This document shows, piece after piece, positions 5,982 to 13,786 of a DNA stretch of 21,041 bases. The translations under genes were made by a program, and so were the position numbers. The notes beneath the pieces were generated by a model. It saw only the letters and a list, made by a program, of their open reading frames with translations. It did not search any database and had not been told where the DNA came from. Origin of the DNA: Intestinimonas aquisgranensis (GTDB lineage: Bacteria > Bacillota > Clostridia > Oscillospirales > Oscillospiraceae). The DNA lies in the NCBI GenBank assembly GCA_020687605.1, contig JAJEQY010000063.1, positions 1 through 21,041 on the forward strand, written 5' to 3'. Position 1 is the first letter of the stretch; every line of letters starts with the position of its first letter.

Positions 5982-8423
5982 ATGAAAAAACGATTGTTGA
6001 GCCTGCTCTGCGTCCTGGCCCTCTGCCTGGGCCTGCTGCCCGTCACGGCGCTGGCGGTGGAAGGTGCGCCTAATAGTCTTTATGTTGGAGATCAGCAGGT
6101 TATCAATGGCAATAATACCACCTTCTGGGCCACGGATAAATCAACAGGGGGACTGACAGAATACGAGGGTAACGATGACAATTGGAATGTCAAATACGAC
6201 CCAAGCACCGCCACCCTGACGCTAAAAGGTGCGAAAATTTCAGGACGTTATCATCAATACAATAATCCATACACTGCCGGGATCTATGCTCAGTGCAGCA
6301 ACGGTCAATCAGTTACCCTGACTATCAAACTGATTGGTCAGAATACCATCACAGGCAGCTATGGAATTTATGTGAATGCAGAGATAAGCGCGGACAGCAA
6401 TGGTACAGACGCCTCCCTGACTATTACGGGTGAAAACAATGGCAGCCTAGAAGTATCTGGTTCTAATCACGGAATATTTGTCAAAAGCGGAACAGGCAAC
6501 GCCTCCCTGAACATCGAGAAAGCCACTGTCACAAGCAGCACCAATGGCGGATATGCCGCCGGCGTCAATGTGCAGTCCAGCGCGAATGCCACCGGCTCCC
6601 CGAATATCTCTCTTTCCGTCAACGGCGGCAGCCTGACCGCCAGCGGCACTGGAAACAGTGATGGGATACTGTTTCATGTGGGACAATCTCAAGCCACCGG
6701 TGCCACCACCAGCCTGACCATCACCGATCATGCCATTGTGGACGCCAGAAATGGCGGGATCAGTGCATCAAGAATTTCGGAAACGCTTCCTACGCCGAAA
6801 CCAACAGGTGAAAATAGCAGCGGCATCGTATTTAACGGCACGGAAGGCACTGTGTACGGCAATGTGACCTTGGACGAGAGCCTCACCATTGACCAGGACG
6901 AAACCCTGACCATCCCGGATGGTTCCTCTCTCGACGGCAATAACAACCTGACCAACAACGGCACCATCCTTGTGGAGAGCGGCGGCACCGTGACAGGTGA
7001 AACAGGCGGCAATGGAACGGTTGTCTCCGCTCCGAAGATCACCACCGAAAGCCTGTCCGAAGGCACGGTGGGCACGGCTTACAATCAGACGCTTCAGGCT
7101 GACAACAATCCTACGAAATGGAGCATCGCCGACGGATTTCTGCCTTCCGGTTTAACTTTGAATGAAAACACTGGCGAAATCTCCGGCATCCCCACCACAG
7201 AGGGTACTTCTACCTTTACCGCAAAGGCTGAAAACAGCGCCGGCAGCGACAGCAAGCAATATACGCTGACCATCGCGCCCAAACCGACGGTTTCCGTCAC
7301 CGGCGTGAAGCTGGACCAGACCAGCCTGTCCCTGACGGTGGGCGGCACCGGGACCCTTAACGCCACAGTACAGCCCGACAACGCCACCAACAAAGCTGTC
7401 ACCTGGAGCAGCAGCAATGAGACGGTCGCCACCGTGGAAAACGGCGTCGTCACCGCCGTGGGGGCGGGGACCGCCGACATCACCGTCACCACCCAGGACG
7501 GGCAGAAAACCGCCGTCTGCGCCGTCACCGTCACCCAGCCCCAGCCGCCCTCCCCGCCCTCCGGGAACGACGACGACGATGACGACGACCCCCTCTATTT
7601 CACCGCCCTGCCGGACACGGACCACGGCTCCGTGTCCGTCTCCCCCAGAAACGCCGCCAAGGGCAGCACCGTCACGGTGACCGCCCGCCCCGACGAGGGC
7701 TACACCCTGAAAAAGCTCACCGTCACTGACAGCAGGGGGAATGCCCTGGACCTGACCGAGCAGAGCGACGGGACCTACACCTTCACCATGCCCGCCGGCG
7801 GCGTGACGGTGAAGGCCGTCTTTGCCCCGGTCCAGGCGGAGGAGCCTCAGCCCGAGCCGGAGGACCTTCCCTTCGCCGACGTGCCGGAGGACGCCTGGTA
7901 CGCCGACGCGGTGGCCTATGTGTATGAACAGGGCCTCATGACCGGCACCGGCGACACCACCTTTGCCCCCGATGTGACCACCAGCCGGTCCATGATCGCC
8001 GCCATCCTCTGGCGGCAGGCGGGCAGCCCAGCGGCGAATGACGCCGTGGACTTCTCCGACGTGGCCCAGGGCCAGTGGTACTCCGAGGCCGTCCGCTGGG
8101 CCGCCAGCGAGGGCATCGTGGGCGGCTACGGCGACGGCGCCTTCGGCACCGACGACCCCATCACCCGGGAGCAGCTGGCCGTCATGCTCTACCGCTTCGC
8201 CCAGGCTATGGGCTGCGATGTGAGCGTGGGCGAGGACACCAACATCCTCAGCTATACCGACGCGCAGGAAATTTCCGAGTACGCCGTCTCCGCCCTCCAG
8301 TGGGCCTGCGGCGCGGGCATCCTCCAGGGGGACGACGCCGCCCTCTCCCCCCAGGGCCAGACTACCCGTGCCGAGGCCGCCGCCATGCTCATGCGGTTCT
8401 GCCAGACCTGCGGGGACGGCTGA
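5982..8423 (+). CDS. Secreted multidomain adhesin-like protein with C-terminal SLH anchor
   Basis: The 813-residue protein starts at ATG 5982 behind AAAGGAGG (5965-5972). It begins with a signal peptide (MKKRLLSLLCVLALCLGLLP, cleavage after ALA near residue 25). Residues about 30-345 are Gly/Asn/Ser/Thr-rich with repeated ASLTI-type strands, suggesting a beta-helix passenger. A putative-Ig (He_PIG) domain follows at about 350-430 (GTAYNQTLQ...LPSGLTLNENTGEISGIP), then a bacterial Ig-like Big_2 domain (433-515, VTWSSSNETVATVENGVVTA). An acidic linker with seven Asp, an InlB B-repeat-like domain (about 538-615) and three SLH modules (about 628-685, 688-745, 755-810) complete it. SLH modules bind cell-wall polymers, so it is displayed on the surface. 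Its ligand is unknown. The 5' half of the gene is visibly richer in A/T than the 3' half. Confidence 0.92.
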   Translation: MKKRLLSLLCVLALCLGLLPVTALAVEGAPNSLYVGDQQVINGNNTTFWATDKSTGGLTEYEGNDDNWNVKYDPSTATLTLKGAKISGRYHQYNNPYTAGIYAQCSNGQSVTLTIKLIGQNTITGSYGIYVNAEISADSNGTDASLTITGENNGSLEVSGSNHGIFVKSGTGNASLNIEKATVTSSTNGGYAAGVNVQSSANATGSPNISLSVNGGSLTASGTGNSDGILFHVGQSQATGATTSLTITDHAIVDARNGGISASRISETLPTPKPTGENSSGIVFNGTEGTVYGNVTLDESLTIDQDETLTIPDGSSLDGNNNLTNNGTILVESGGTVTGETGGNGTVVSAPKITTESLSEGTVGTAYNQTLQADNNPTKWSIADGFLPSGLTLNENTGEISGIPTTEGTSTFTAKAENSAGSDSKQYTLTIAPKPTVSVTGVKLDQTSLSLTVGGTGTLNATVQPDNATNKAVTWSSSNETVATVENGVVTAVGAGTADITVTTQDGQKTAVCAVTVTQPQPPSPPSGNDDDDDDDPLYFTALPDTDHGSVSVSPRNAAKGSTVTVTARPDEGYTLKKLTVTDSRGNALDLTEQSDGTYTFTMPAGGVTVKAVFAPVQAEEPQPEPEDLPFADVPEDAWYADAVAYVYEQGLMTGTGDTTFAPDVTTSRSMIAAILWRQAGSPAANDAVDFSDVAQGQWYSEAVRWAASEGIVGGYGDGAFGTDDPITREQLAVMLYRFAQAMGCDVSVGEDTNILSYTDAQEISEYAVSALQWACGAGILQGDDAALSPQGQTTRAEAAAMLMRFCQTCGDG

Positions 8424-8453
8424 CCCGCCGGAGACGACCGGACAACCAAACAG

Positions 8454-8488
8454 AAAAGGGGCATGTGGAAAACCACATGCCCCTTTTT
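8454..8488 (+). terminator. Terminator of the SLH protein gene
   Basis: AAAAGGGGCATGTGG (8454-8468) pairs perfectly with CCACATGCCCCTTTT around a four-A loop and ends in a T run. It starts 31 bp after the stop. Confidence 0.92.
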
Positions 8489-8493
8489 CCCGC

Positions 8494-8522
8494 AAAAAAG
8501 CCCGGCATGAGCCGGGCTTTTT
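8494..8522. terminator. Bidirectional terminator between convergent genes
   Basis: AAAAAAG-CCCGGC (8494-8506) and GCCGGG-CTTTTT (8511-8522) form a hairpin with A and T tracts on either side. It serves as a second stop for the SLH gene on the plus strand and as the terminator of the minus-strand SPFH gene ending at 8568. Confidence 0.88.
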
Positions 8523-8567
8523 GTTCTTTTGCCGTGTCCGGGCGGACGGGAAACGCCCCTTCGCTCC

Positions 8568-9644
8568 TCAGGTCCCGGACGCCGGGTCCAGAGGCCGGCC
8601 GCACCGGGCACAGAAGCGGTCCCCGGGCTGGCAGGGGGCGCCGCAGGCCCCGCAGCACCGGCTCTCCCGCCGTCTGACCTCCTGGCCGCAGCCGGGACAG
8701 AAGGCGGCTCCGGCGGGAAGGGCCGTGCCGCAGCGGACGCAGTAGGCCGGGACCTCCGCCGTACCGGCGGGTCCGGTGGGCGGAGCGGGCTGGAGGTTCT
8801 GCCGCACCAGGTCGGCCACCGCCGCCCCCATGGCCGCCCCCACGCCCACGCCTGCCATGCCGCCGTCGCCCCCCAGCTGGTCGGCCGCGCGGCCCAGGAT
8901 GCTATAGGTCTGGGCCTGCTGGTAGTTGTAGTTAAGGGCCTCCATCTTCTGCCGCTCACTGAGCACCGCCTTGAGCCGCTGCACCGAGGGGTCGTTCTCC
9001 GGGGCGTTGATGGAGCTGATGAAAAAGCTGACCAGCCGGATGCCGTAGGCGGCAAAAAAGTCCTGGAGCCGCTGGGCGATGCGCTCGGAGAGCTCGGCGA
9101 TGCGGGCGCTGGCCTCCACAAAGCTGATGCCCTCCTCGGTGAGGGCGGTGGAGAGCTCGTCGGTGACCCGGCTGCCCACCAGTCCCCGGAAGTAGCGGAT
9201 CAGATCGTCGGTGGTGTAGGCGTGGGCGGCCCCCACCAGCTTTTCCACAAACAGCCCCGGGTCCTCCACCGATACGCCGTACTGCCCAAAGGCCCGGAGG
9301 GGGATGATGACCTGATACACCGGGTCCTTGAGCTGGATGGGCACCTGGGTGCCCCACTTGATGTCCAGGATGCTGCGCTGGTTGACATAAAACACTTCCG
9401 CCGTGAAGGGGGAGCGGCCCCCGAAGGGGAGGTTGATGAGGGCGCTGAGGAGGGGCAGGTTGTTGGTGTCCAGGGTATAGGTGCCGCTCTCAAAGAGGTC
9501 GCAGATCCGCCCCTCCTTGACAAAGACCGCCGTCTGGGCCGGGCCCACCACCAGCTGGGAGCCGCTGTTCATGTTCTCCTTGGGGTACTTCCAGACCAGG
9601 ATCTCCGGGGGGCCCTCAAACCGGATGACTTGAAAGAGTGCCAT
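8568..9644 (-). CDS. SPFH-domain protein with C-terminal double zinc ribbon (YdjI-like)
   Basis: The 358-residue product resembles the SPFH-domain 'virion core protein' family that includes B. subtilis YdjI. An SPFH/band-7 region covers about 20-250 (GPAQTAVFVKEGRICDLFES; later EASARIAELSERIAQRLQDF). A helical segment and a Gly/Ala-rich stretch follow (about 265-285). Two zinc ribbons end the protein: Cys302, 305, 316, 319 and Cys331, 334, 345, 348. There is no signal peptide or membrane segment, so it likely works on the cytoplasmic face of the membrane. Its ribosome site GGAGG directly abuts the stop of the upstream LRR gene, only 12 bp before the ATG, so the two are translationally coupled. 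In B. subtilis YdjI works with the membrane protein YdjG to recruit the PspA paralogue YdjF. No PspA-like gene is seen here. Confidence 0.88.
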   Translation of the reverse strand: MALFQVIRFEGPPEILVWKYPKENMNSGSQLVVGPAQTAVFVKEGRICDLFESGTYTLDTNNLPLLSALINLPFGGRSPFTAEVFYVNQRSILDIKWGTQVPIQLKDPVYQVIIPLRAFGQYGVSVEDPGLFVEKLVGAAHAYTTDDLIRYFRGLVGSRVTDELSTALTEEGISFVEASARIAELSERIAQRLQDFFAAYGIRLVSFFISSINAPENDPSVQRLKAVLSERQKMEALNYNYQQAQTYSILGRAADQLGGDGGMAGVGVGAAMGAAVADLVRQNLQPAPPTGPAGTAEVPAYCVRCGTALPAGAAFCPGCGQEVRRRESRCCGACGAPCQPGDRFCARCGRPLDPASGT

Positions 9645-9656
9645 GATGCCTGCCTC

Positions 9657-11726
9657 CTATCGGACGAGAATGAGGCCGTCCCGGTCCTCCACCGGGCCGT
9701 AGTCGGGGATGGGGTTGCCGGAGACATTCAGGTAGGTCAGCCCCGTCAGGCCGGAGAGGGGGGTGAGGTCGCTGACGCTGTTGCCGGAGAGGTCCAGCCG
9801 GGTGAGGCTGGTGAGACCCGCCAGGGGGGTGATGTCCGACACCCCGCAGTCGGAGAGGTCCAGCTCCTCCAGCCAGGTGAGACCCGCCAGAGGCTCCACA
9901 AAGGCGGAGGCGGGTCCGGCCTCATAGCTCCAGTAGAGGTCGCCGGGGCCCGGCGGGGTGTCCACCATGTCCCGGAAGCCGGACAGGTCCAGCCGCCGCA
10001 GCTGCGTAAGCCCGGACAGGAGGGAGAAGTCGGTCCCCTCGGCGTCCACCTCTGAGAGGTCCAGCACCTGCAGGGTGGGGATGGTGAGCACCGGGTCCAG
10101 GGGGCCGTACACCGTGTGGCCGCCCAGGTCCAGCTCCTCCAGGGGAAGGCCCTGGAGACCGCTCAGCCCCACCAGGGAGGTGTCGTAGATGGCGTAAAAG
10201 CTGGTCTCCCCACGCAGGTCCAGCTTCCTCAGATGGGTGAGCCCCCCAAGGGCGGAGAGGTCGGTCTCGCTGCGGGTGAAGTAGAGGGTAAGCTCCTCCA
10301 GATTGGAGAGGGGCAGCAGATAGCTCAGGTCCTTGGTGGAGAGGAGCTCCAGGGAGGTGAGCGCGGTGAGGGCGGCCATGTCCGCCTGGCTCTCGAAGGT
10401 CTCGTCGCTCTCCAGCACCAGATGGGTGAGGTTGGTGAGTCCGCCCAGCTCGGGCACCTGCTCCACCTCGTCATTGCTGGTAAAGGTGAGGGAGGTAAGG
10501 CCGGTGAGCCCCGCCAGGAAAGCGGTGTTGGTGACCCCGGTGTCGTTCACCGACAGCTCCTTGAGTCCGGTGAGCCCGGCGATGGGGGAGAGGTCGGTGA
10601 TGGCCTGCCCCATCAGGGAGAGGCTGGTGAGCTGGCTCATCTGGGCCAGGGAGGCCACGCTGGTGAGGCCGTCGTTGTCCACCAGGGTGAGGGAGGTGAG
10701 TCCCTTCAGGGCGGGCAGCACCGAGAGGTCAGTGAGGTCGGTGTTGGTGAGGTTCAGCGACTTCAGGCCGGTCAGGGCGTCCACCCCCGCCAGGGAGGTA
10801 AGAGGGCTGTTCAGAATGGTCAGCTCCTCCAGACCCGTCAGGCTGGAGAGGGGGGTGAGATCGGTGAGGGTATTGCTGGCCGTGGTGAGGGCGGTGAGAT
10901 GGGTCAGCAGCAGCTCCTCTGCCTCCACCTGCTTCTCCCGCACCTCCAGCCGCAGCAACCCCTGGAAGCAGAAGAGGCCCAGACCGTTCGAGAGGTCGCC
11001 CCCCTCCACCTGGAAGGTGACCGCTCCGGCGTCGGTGCCGGCGGGGTCATAGCCCATGGCCACCGTCCGGCCCCCGGAGAGGGGGTCCTCGCTGCCCACG
11101 GAGAGGTAAGTAATGTCCTGGAGGTCGGCCAGGGTGATGAGACCGGCGCTCTTGCCCAGCAGCAGCTCCAGGGCCTGCCGCAGGGGAGAGCCGGGCATGA
11201 GGACGTCCACGGTGGTGTCGGCCACCAGGGGGAAGAGGGTAGCCTCCCCGGACAGGGTGTCGCTCAGCAGGGCCAGCCGCACGGCCAGGATCTCCTGGCC
11301 CTGGCTCCGGAAGGTCTCCACGCACCAGCGGCCCGTCTCCTCCCCGGGTGCCTGCTCCACCATCAGAAAGGCGTAGTTCCACGCCATCTCCGTCCGGTTC
11401 TGCTCCATGCAGCTGGTGATGGCCACCTCATAGGCGTCTGTGTCGGCGGTGCCGTTCTCAATGGCCTCCAGGGCGGACTCCAGGTCCCCCTGGCCGCCGC
11501 CCCCGCCGATGCTCAGCAGCGCCGTCACCAGCCAGCCCACGCCCAGCAGGGCCAGCAGAAGGAGCAGCAGCACCACGGCGCGGCCCCGGCGGGACGCCTG
11601 GGGCGCTTGGGCCGCCGCGGGAGGAGGCGGCGGAGCCGCGGGCAGAGGGCTGCCGCAGGAGGGACAATATCGCTCCCCGGCGTCCACCACAGATTGACAG
11701 TATTCACATTTTACCGTTGCTTTCAT
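9657..11726 (-). CDS. Membrane protein: zinc ribbon, one TM helix and extracellular leucine-rich repeats
   Basis: The 689-residue protein starts at the ATG at 11726 (MKATVKCEYC) behind CGAGGTG; an in-frame ATG at 11780 lacks a ribosome site. An N-terminal zinc ribbon (Cys7, 10, 21, 24) is followed by a Pro/Ala linker and a single membrane helix (about 50-71, VVLLLLLLALLGVGWLVTAL) preceded by RRGR. This predicts a cytoplasmic ribbon and an external remainder. A helical region (about 80-250) precedes roughly fourteen 22-residue LRRs of the internalin/SDS22 type, for example LAGLTSLTRLDLSGNSVSDL. The zinc ribbon plus TM head resembles YdjG-type proteins, and the coupled SPFH gene downstream supports a shared membrane role. 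The ligand of the LRR domain is unknown. It lies 69 bp downstream of the MBL hydrolase gene. Confidence 0.9.
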   Translation of the reverse strand: MKATVKCEYCQSVVDAGERYCPSCGSPLPAAPPPPPAAAQAPQASRRGRAVVLLLLLLALLGVGWLVTALLSIGGGGGQGDLESALEAIENGTADTDAYEVAITSCMEQNRTEMAWNYAFLMVEQAPGEETGRWCVETFRSQGQEILAVRLALLSDTLSGEATLFPLVADTTVDVLMPGSPLRQALELLLGKSAGLITLADLQDITYLSVGSEDPLSGGRTVAMGYDPAGTDAGAVTFQVEGGDLSNGLGLFCFQGLLRLEVREKQVEAEELLLTHLTALTTASNTLTDLTPLSSLTGLEELTILNSPLTSLAGVDALTGLKSLNLTNTDLTDLSVLPALKGLTSLTLVDNDGLTSVASLAQMSQLTSLSLMGQAITDLSPIAGLTGLKELSVNDTGVTNTAFLAGLTGLTSLTFTSNDEVEQVPELGGLTNLTHLVLESDETFESQADMAALTALTSLELLSTKDLSYLLPLSNLEELTLYFTRSETDLSALGGLTHLRKLDLRGETSFYAIYDTSLVGLSGLQGLPLEELDLGGHTVYGPLDPVLTIPTLQVLDLSEVDAEGTDFSLLSGLTQLRRLDLSGFRDMVDTPPGPGDLYWSYEAGPASAFVEPLAGLTWLEELDLSDCGVSDITPLAGLTSLTRLDLSGNSVSDLTPLSGLTGLTYLNVSGNPIPDYGPVEDRDGLILVR

Positions 11727-11766
11727 GCCGACACCTCGATATGCAGCATCCGAAAAATTCCACAAA

Positions 11767-11794
11767 GCATCCCCAGGCATACGCCGGGGATGGC
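11767..11794 (-). promoter_or_regulatory. Hairpin in the spacer before the LRR gene
   Basis: CATCCCC and GGGGATG form a 7-bp stem, with the inner self-complementary GGCGTATGCC in the loop. It lies between the MBL hydrolase stop (11796) and the LRR start. Only CTTTGTGG follows, so it is a weak terminator at best and may act as a processing or attenuation site. Confidence 0.4.
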
Positions 11795-11795
11795 A

Positions 11796-12683
11796 TCAGA
11801 CCCGGACGAAGTACCGCACGCCCTCCCGGATCACGATGTCCATACGGCCCACGTCCACCAGATACTCCGCCATGGCGTCGATGTTGCGGGCGTAGAGGGC
11901 CGCCTTCTCCACGTGGGTGGTGAGCAGCTGCTTCTTCCGGTAGTAGGCCAGGCACAGCTGGTCCATACTCACCGGCTCCGGTGAGAGCTCCAGCAGGTCC
12001 TCGCACAACCGGTCCAGGGCGGCCAGGTTGGCGTCCACCAGGCCGGGCAGGTCCTCCGTCACCCCCTGGTGGGCCACCACGCACACCGCACAGGGCGTGC
12101 GCCGCAGCTTCTCCATGCTCTGCCGGGCCTCCTCGTGGAGACCGTGATAGGGCAGCTTGGCGCTCTCCAGCACATGCCCCGCCATGAGGGCGTCGGCGGT
12201 GTAGAGGACCCCGTCGGGAGTGATGGTGCAGATGTGGTCGGGGGTGTGGCCGGGGGTGTGGACCACCTGGAAGGGCACCGAGCAGAACTCCATGATCCCG
12301 TCCCGGGTGCCCACCGTCTCGTCCACCGGCCCCAGCAGGTGGCCGTTTCTGGCCTCCAGGCTCCGGGGCGTGAAGGCGTTGTACACCGCCTTGTACATGG
12401 TGAGGCTGGCACTGAGGGCGGCCTCACCCAGGGGCAGGCAGATCCTGGCCCCGTACCGCTTGCGCAGATAGCTGTTGTTGCCGGCGTGGTCCACGTGGGC
12501 GTGGGAGCAGAACACGCCCAGGGGCGTCAGCCCCGCCCCCTCCAGGGCGGCGGTGAGGGCCGGACCCTCAAAGGCGTGGCCGCTGTCCAGCAGGACGCAC
12601 TTGTCCCCCGGCAGCCGCACCAGGGGGATGAGCTCCGCCCCCTCCAGGCACCAGGTATCTCCCTTGATCTGTCTCAGTTCCAC
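11796..12683 (-). CDS. MBL-fold metal-dependent hydrolase
   Basis: The 295-residue protein carries the metallo-beta-lactamase fold signature SHAHVDHAG (His61, His63, Asp65, His66), HTPGHTPDH (His146), YTADAL (Asp164) and AHQG (His205). All the dinuclear metal ligands expected for a glyoxalase II-like hydrolase are therefore present. The C-terminal 90 residues are helical, as in substrate-binding extensions of this family, but the substrate cannot be deduced. The start is GTG at 12683, behind AAAGGAG at normal distance. It overlaps the 3' end of mnmA by 10 bp, so its translation is coupled to mnmA. A link to tRNA thiolation is possible from context only. Confidence 0.88.
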   Translation of the reverse strand: MELRQIKGDTWCLEGAELIPLVRLPGDKCVLLDSGHAFEGPALTAALEGAGLTPLGVFCSHAHVDHAGNNSYLRKRYGARICLPLGEAALSASLTMYKAVYNAFTPRSLEARNGHLLGPVDETVGTRDGIMEFCSVPFQVVHTPGHTPDHICTITPDGVLYTADALMAGHVLESAKLPYHGLHEEARQSMEKLRRTPCAVCVVAHQGVTEDLPGLVDANLAALDRLCEDLLELSPEPVSMDQLCLAYYRKKQLLTTHVEKAALYARNIDAMAEYLVDVGRMDIVIREGVRYFVRV

Positions 12684-13711
12684 GCCGCTCCGCTCCTTTC
12701 GATCCAGGCGCTGCCCAGCACCACGTCGCCGTCATAAAAGACGGCCAGCTGGCCCGGCGTGGGCGCCCGGGCGGGCTCCGTGAGCTGCACCTCCACCCGC
12801 TCCCCGGCCCCGGGGAAGAGGACGGCGGGGGTCTCGGTCCGGGAGTGGCGCAGCCGCACCGTCACCTCCATGGGGCCGTCCAGGCCGTCCACGGCGATCC
12901 AGTTGGGCCGCACGCAGATCACCTGCCGGGCCATGAGGTCGCTGCCGTCGGAGAGGGTGACGGTATTGTGGACAGGGTCGATAGCCGACACGTAGTACCG
13001 GTGAGGGCCGGACACCCCCAGTCCCCGGCCCTGACCGATGGTGTAGTGGTGGTAGCCCTTGTGGCGGCCCAGCACGTTGCCGTCTTTGTCGATGAAATCC
13101 CCCGGCGGCGGAGTCTCCCCCCGGCGGTCCAGCCAAGCGGCGTAGTCCCCGTCGGGGATGAAGCAGATCTCCATGGAGTCGGGCTTCTGGGCCACGGACA
13201 GACCCAGCTCCGCCGCCATGGCCCGGACCTGGACCTTCTCATAGGGCCCCAGGGGGAAGACCACCCGGCGGAGGATGGTCTGGGTCAGCCGGGAGAGCAT
13301 GTAGGACTGGTCGTTGGCGGGCATGCCCTTGCGCAGCAGCACCCGGCCGTCGGGGCCGGGGGTGACCCGGGCGTAGTGGCCGGTGGCCACGTACTGGGCC
13401 CCCTCCGCCTCAGCCACGTTGATCAGGGCGGGGAACTTCACCAGAGGGTTGCACCGGGCGCAGGGGAGAGGGGTCCGCCCCGCCAGATACTCCCGCTGGA
13501 AGTCGGCGCAGACAAAGTGCTCCAGCAGATCCCGGATGTCCACGGTCCGGAAGGGGAGGGACAGGCTGTCCGCCAGGGCGGCGGCGGCCTCACCGCCCCC
13601 CAGACCGATGTCCAGAAAGACGCAGCTGACGTCATAGTTCTCCCGAAGCAGGGCGGCAGATACGGCGGAGTCCACCCCGCCGGACAGGCCCAGGATCAGT
13701 TTTGGCTTCAT
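12674..13711 (-). CDS. mnmA: tRNA-specific 2-thiouridylase MnmA
   Basis: The 345-residue enzyme has the PP-loop ATP pyrophosphatase motif LGLSGGVDSAV (about 7-17), the tRNA-interaction segment NDQSYMLSRL (133-142), and DKDGNVLGRHKGYHHYTIGQ in the central domain. The two catalytic cysteines are Cys87 (PCARCN, equivalent to the C-N of ILCN in E. coli) and Cys183 (DSMEICFIPDGDY). It transfers sulfur to C2 of wobble U34 in tRNA-Lys, Glu and Gln. The ATG at 13711 (MKPKLILG) has GGAGGT just upstream; the ATG at 13723 is upstream of that ribosome site. It lies 75 bp downstream of mnmG, which modifies C5 of the same base. It is slightly shorter than E. coli MnmA (about 368), but no catalytic part is missing. 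Confidence 0.95.
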   Translation of the reverse strand: MKPKLILGLSGGVDSAVSAALLRENYDVSCVFLDIGLGGGEAAAALADSLSLPFRTVDIRDLLEHFVCADFQREYLAGRTPLPCARCNPLVKFPALINVAEAEGAQYVATGHYARVTPGPDGRVLLRKGMPANDQSYMLSRLTQTILRRVVFPLGPYEKVQVRAMAAELGLSVAQKPDSMEICFIPDGDYAAWLDRRGETPPPGDFIDKDGNVLGRHKGYHHYTIGQGRGLGVSGPHRYYVSAIDPVHNTVTLSDGSDLMARQVICVRPNWIAVDGLDGPMEVTVRLRHSRTETPAVLFPGAGERVEVQLTEPARAPTPGQLAVFYDGDVVLGSAWIERSGAAWN

Positions 13712-13786
13712 AAATACCTCCATAAATGGGGTGAGGATGGGGCAGAGGGGAATGCGACGCCGCAGAGTCGGGATAGGTCCCCCCGT

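Noticed and set aside
10116..11984. Plus-strand open frame of about 620 codons opposite the LRR gene
   Set aside because: Its apparent repeats (for example Gly-Glu and Gln-Gly runs) are the reverse complement of the leucine-rich repeats. The LRR protein on the minus strand has a zinc ribbon, a membrane helix and a ribosome site.
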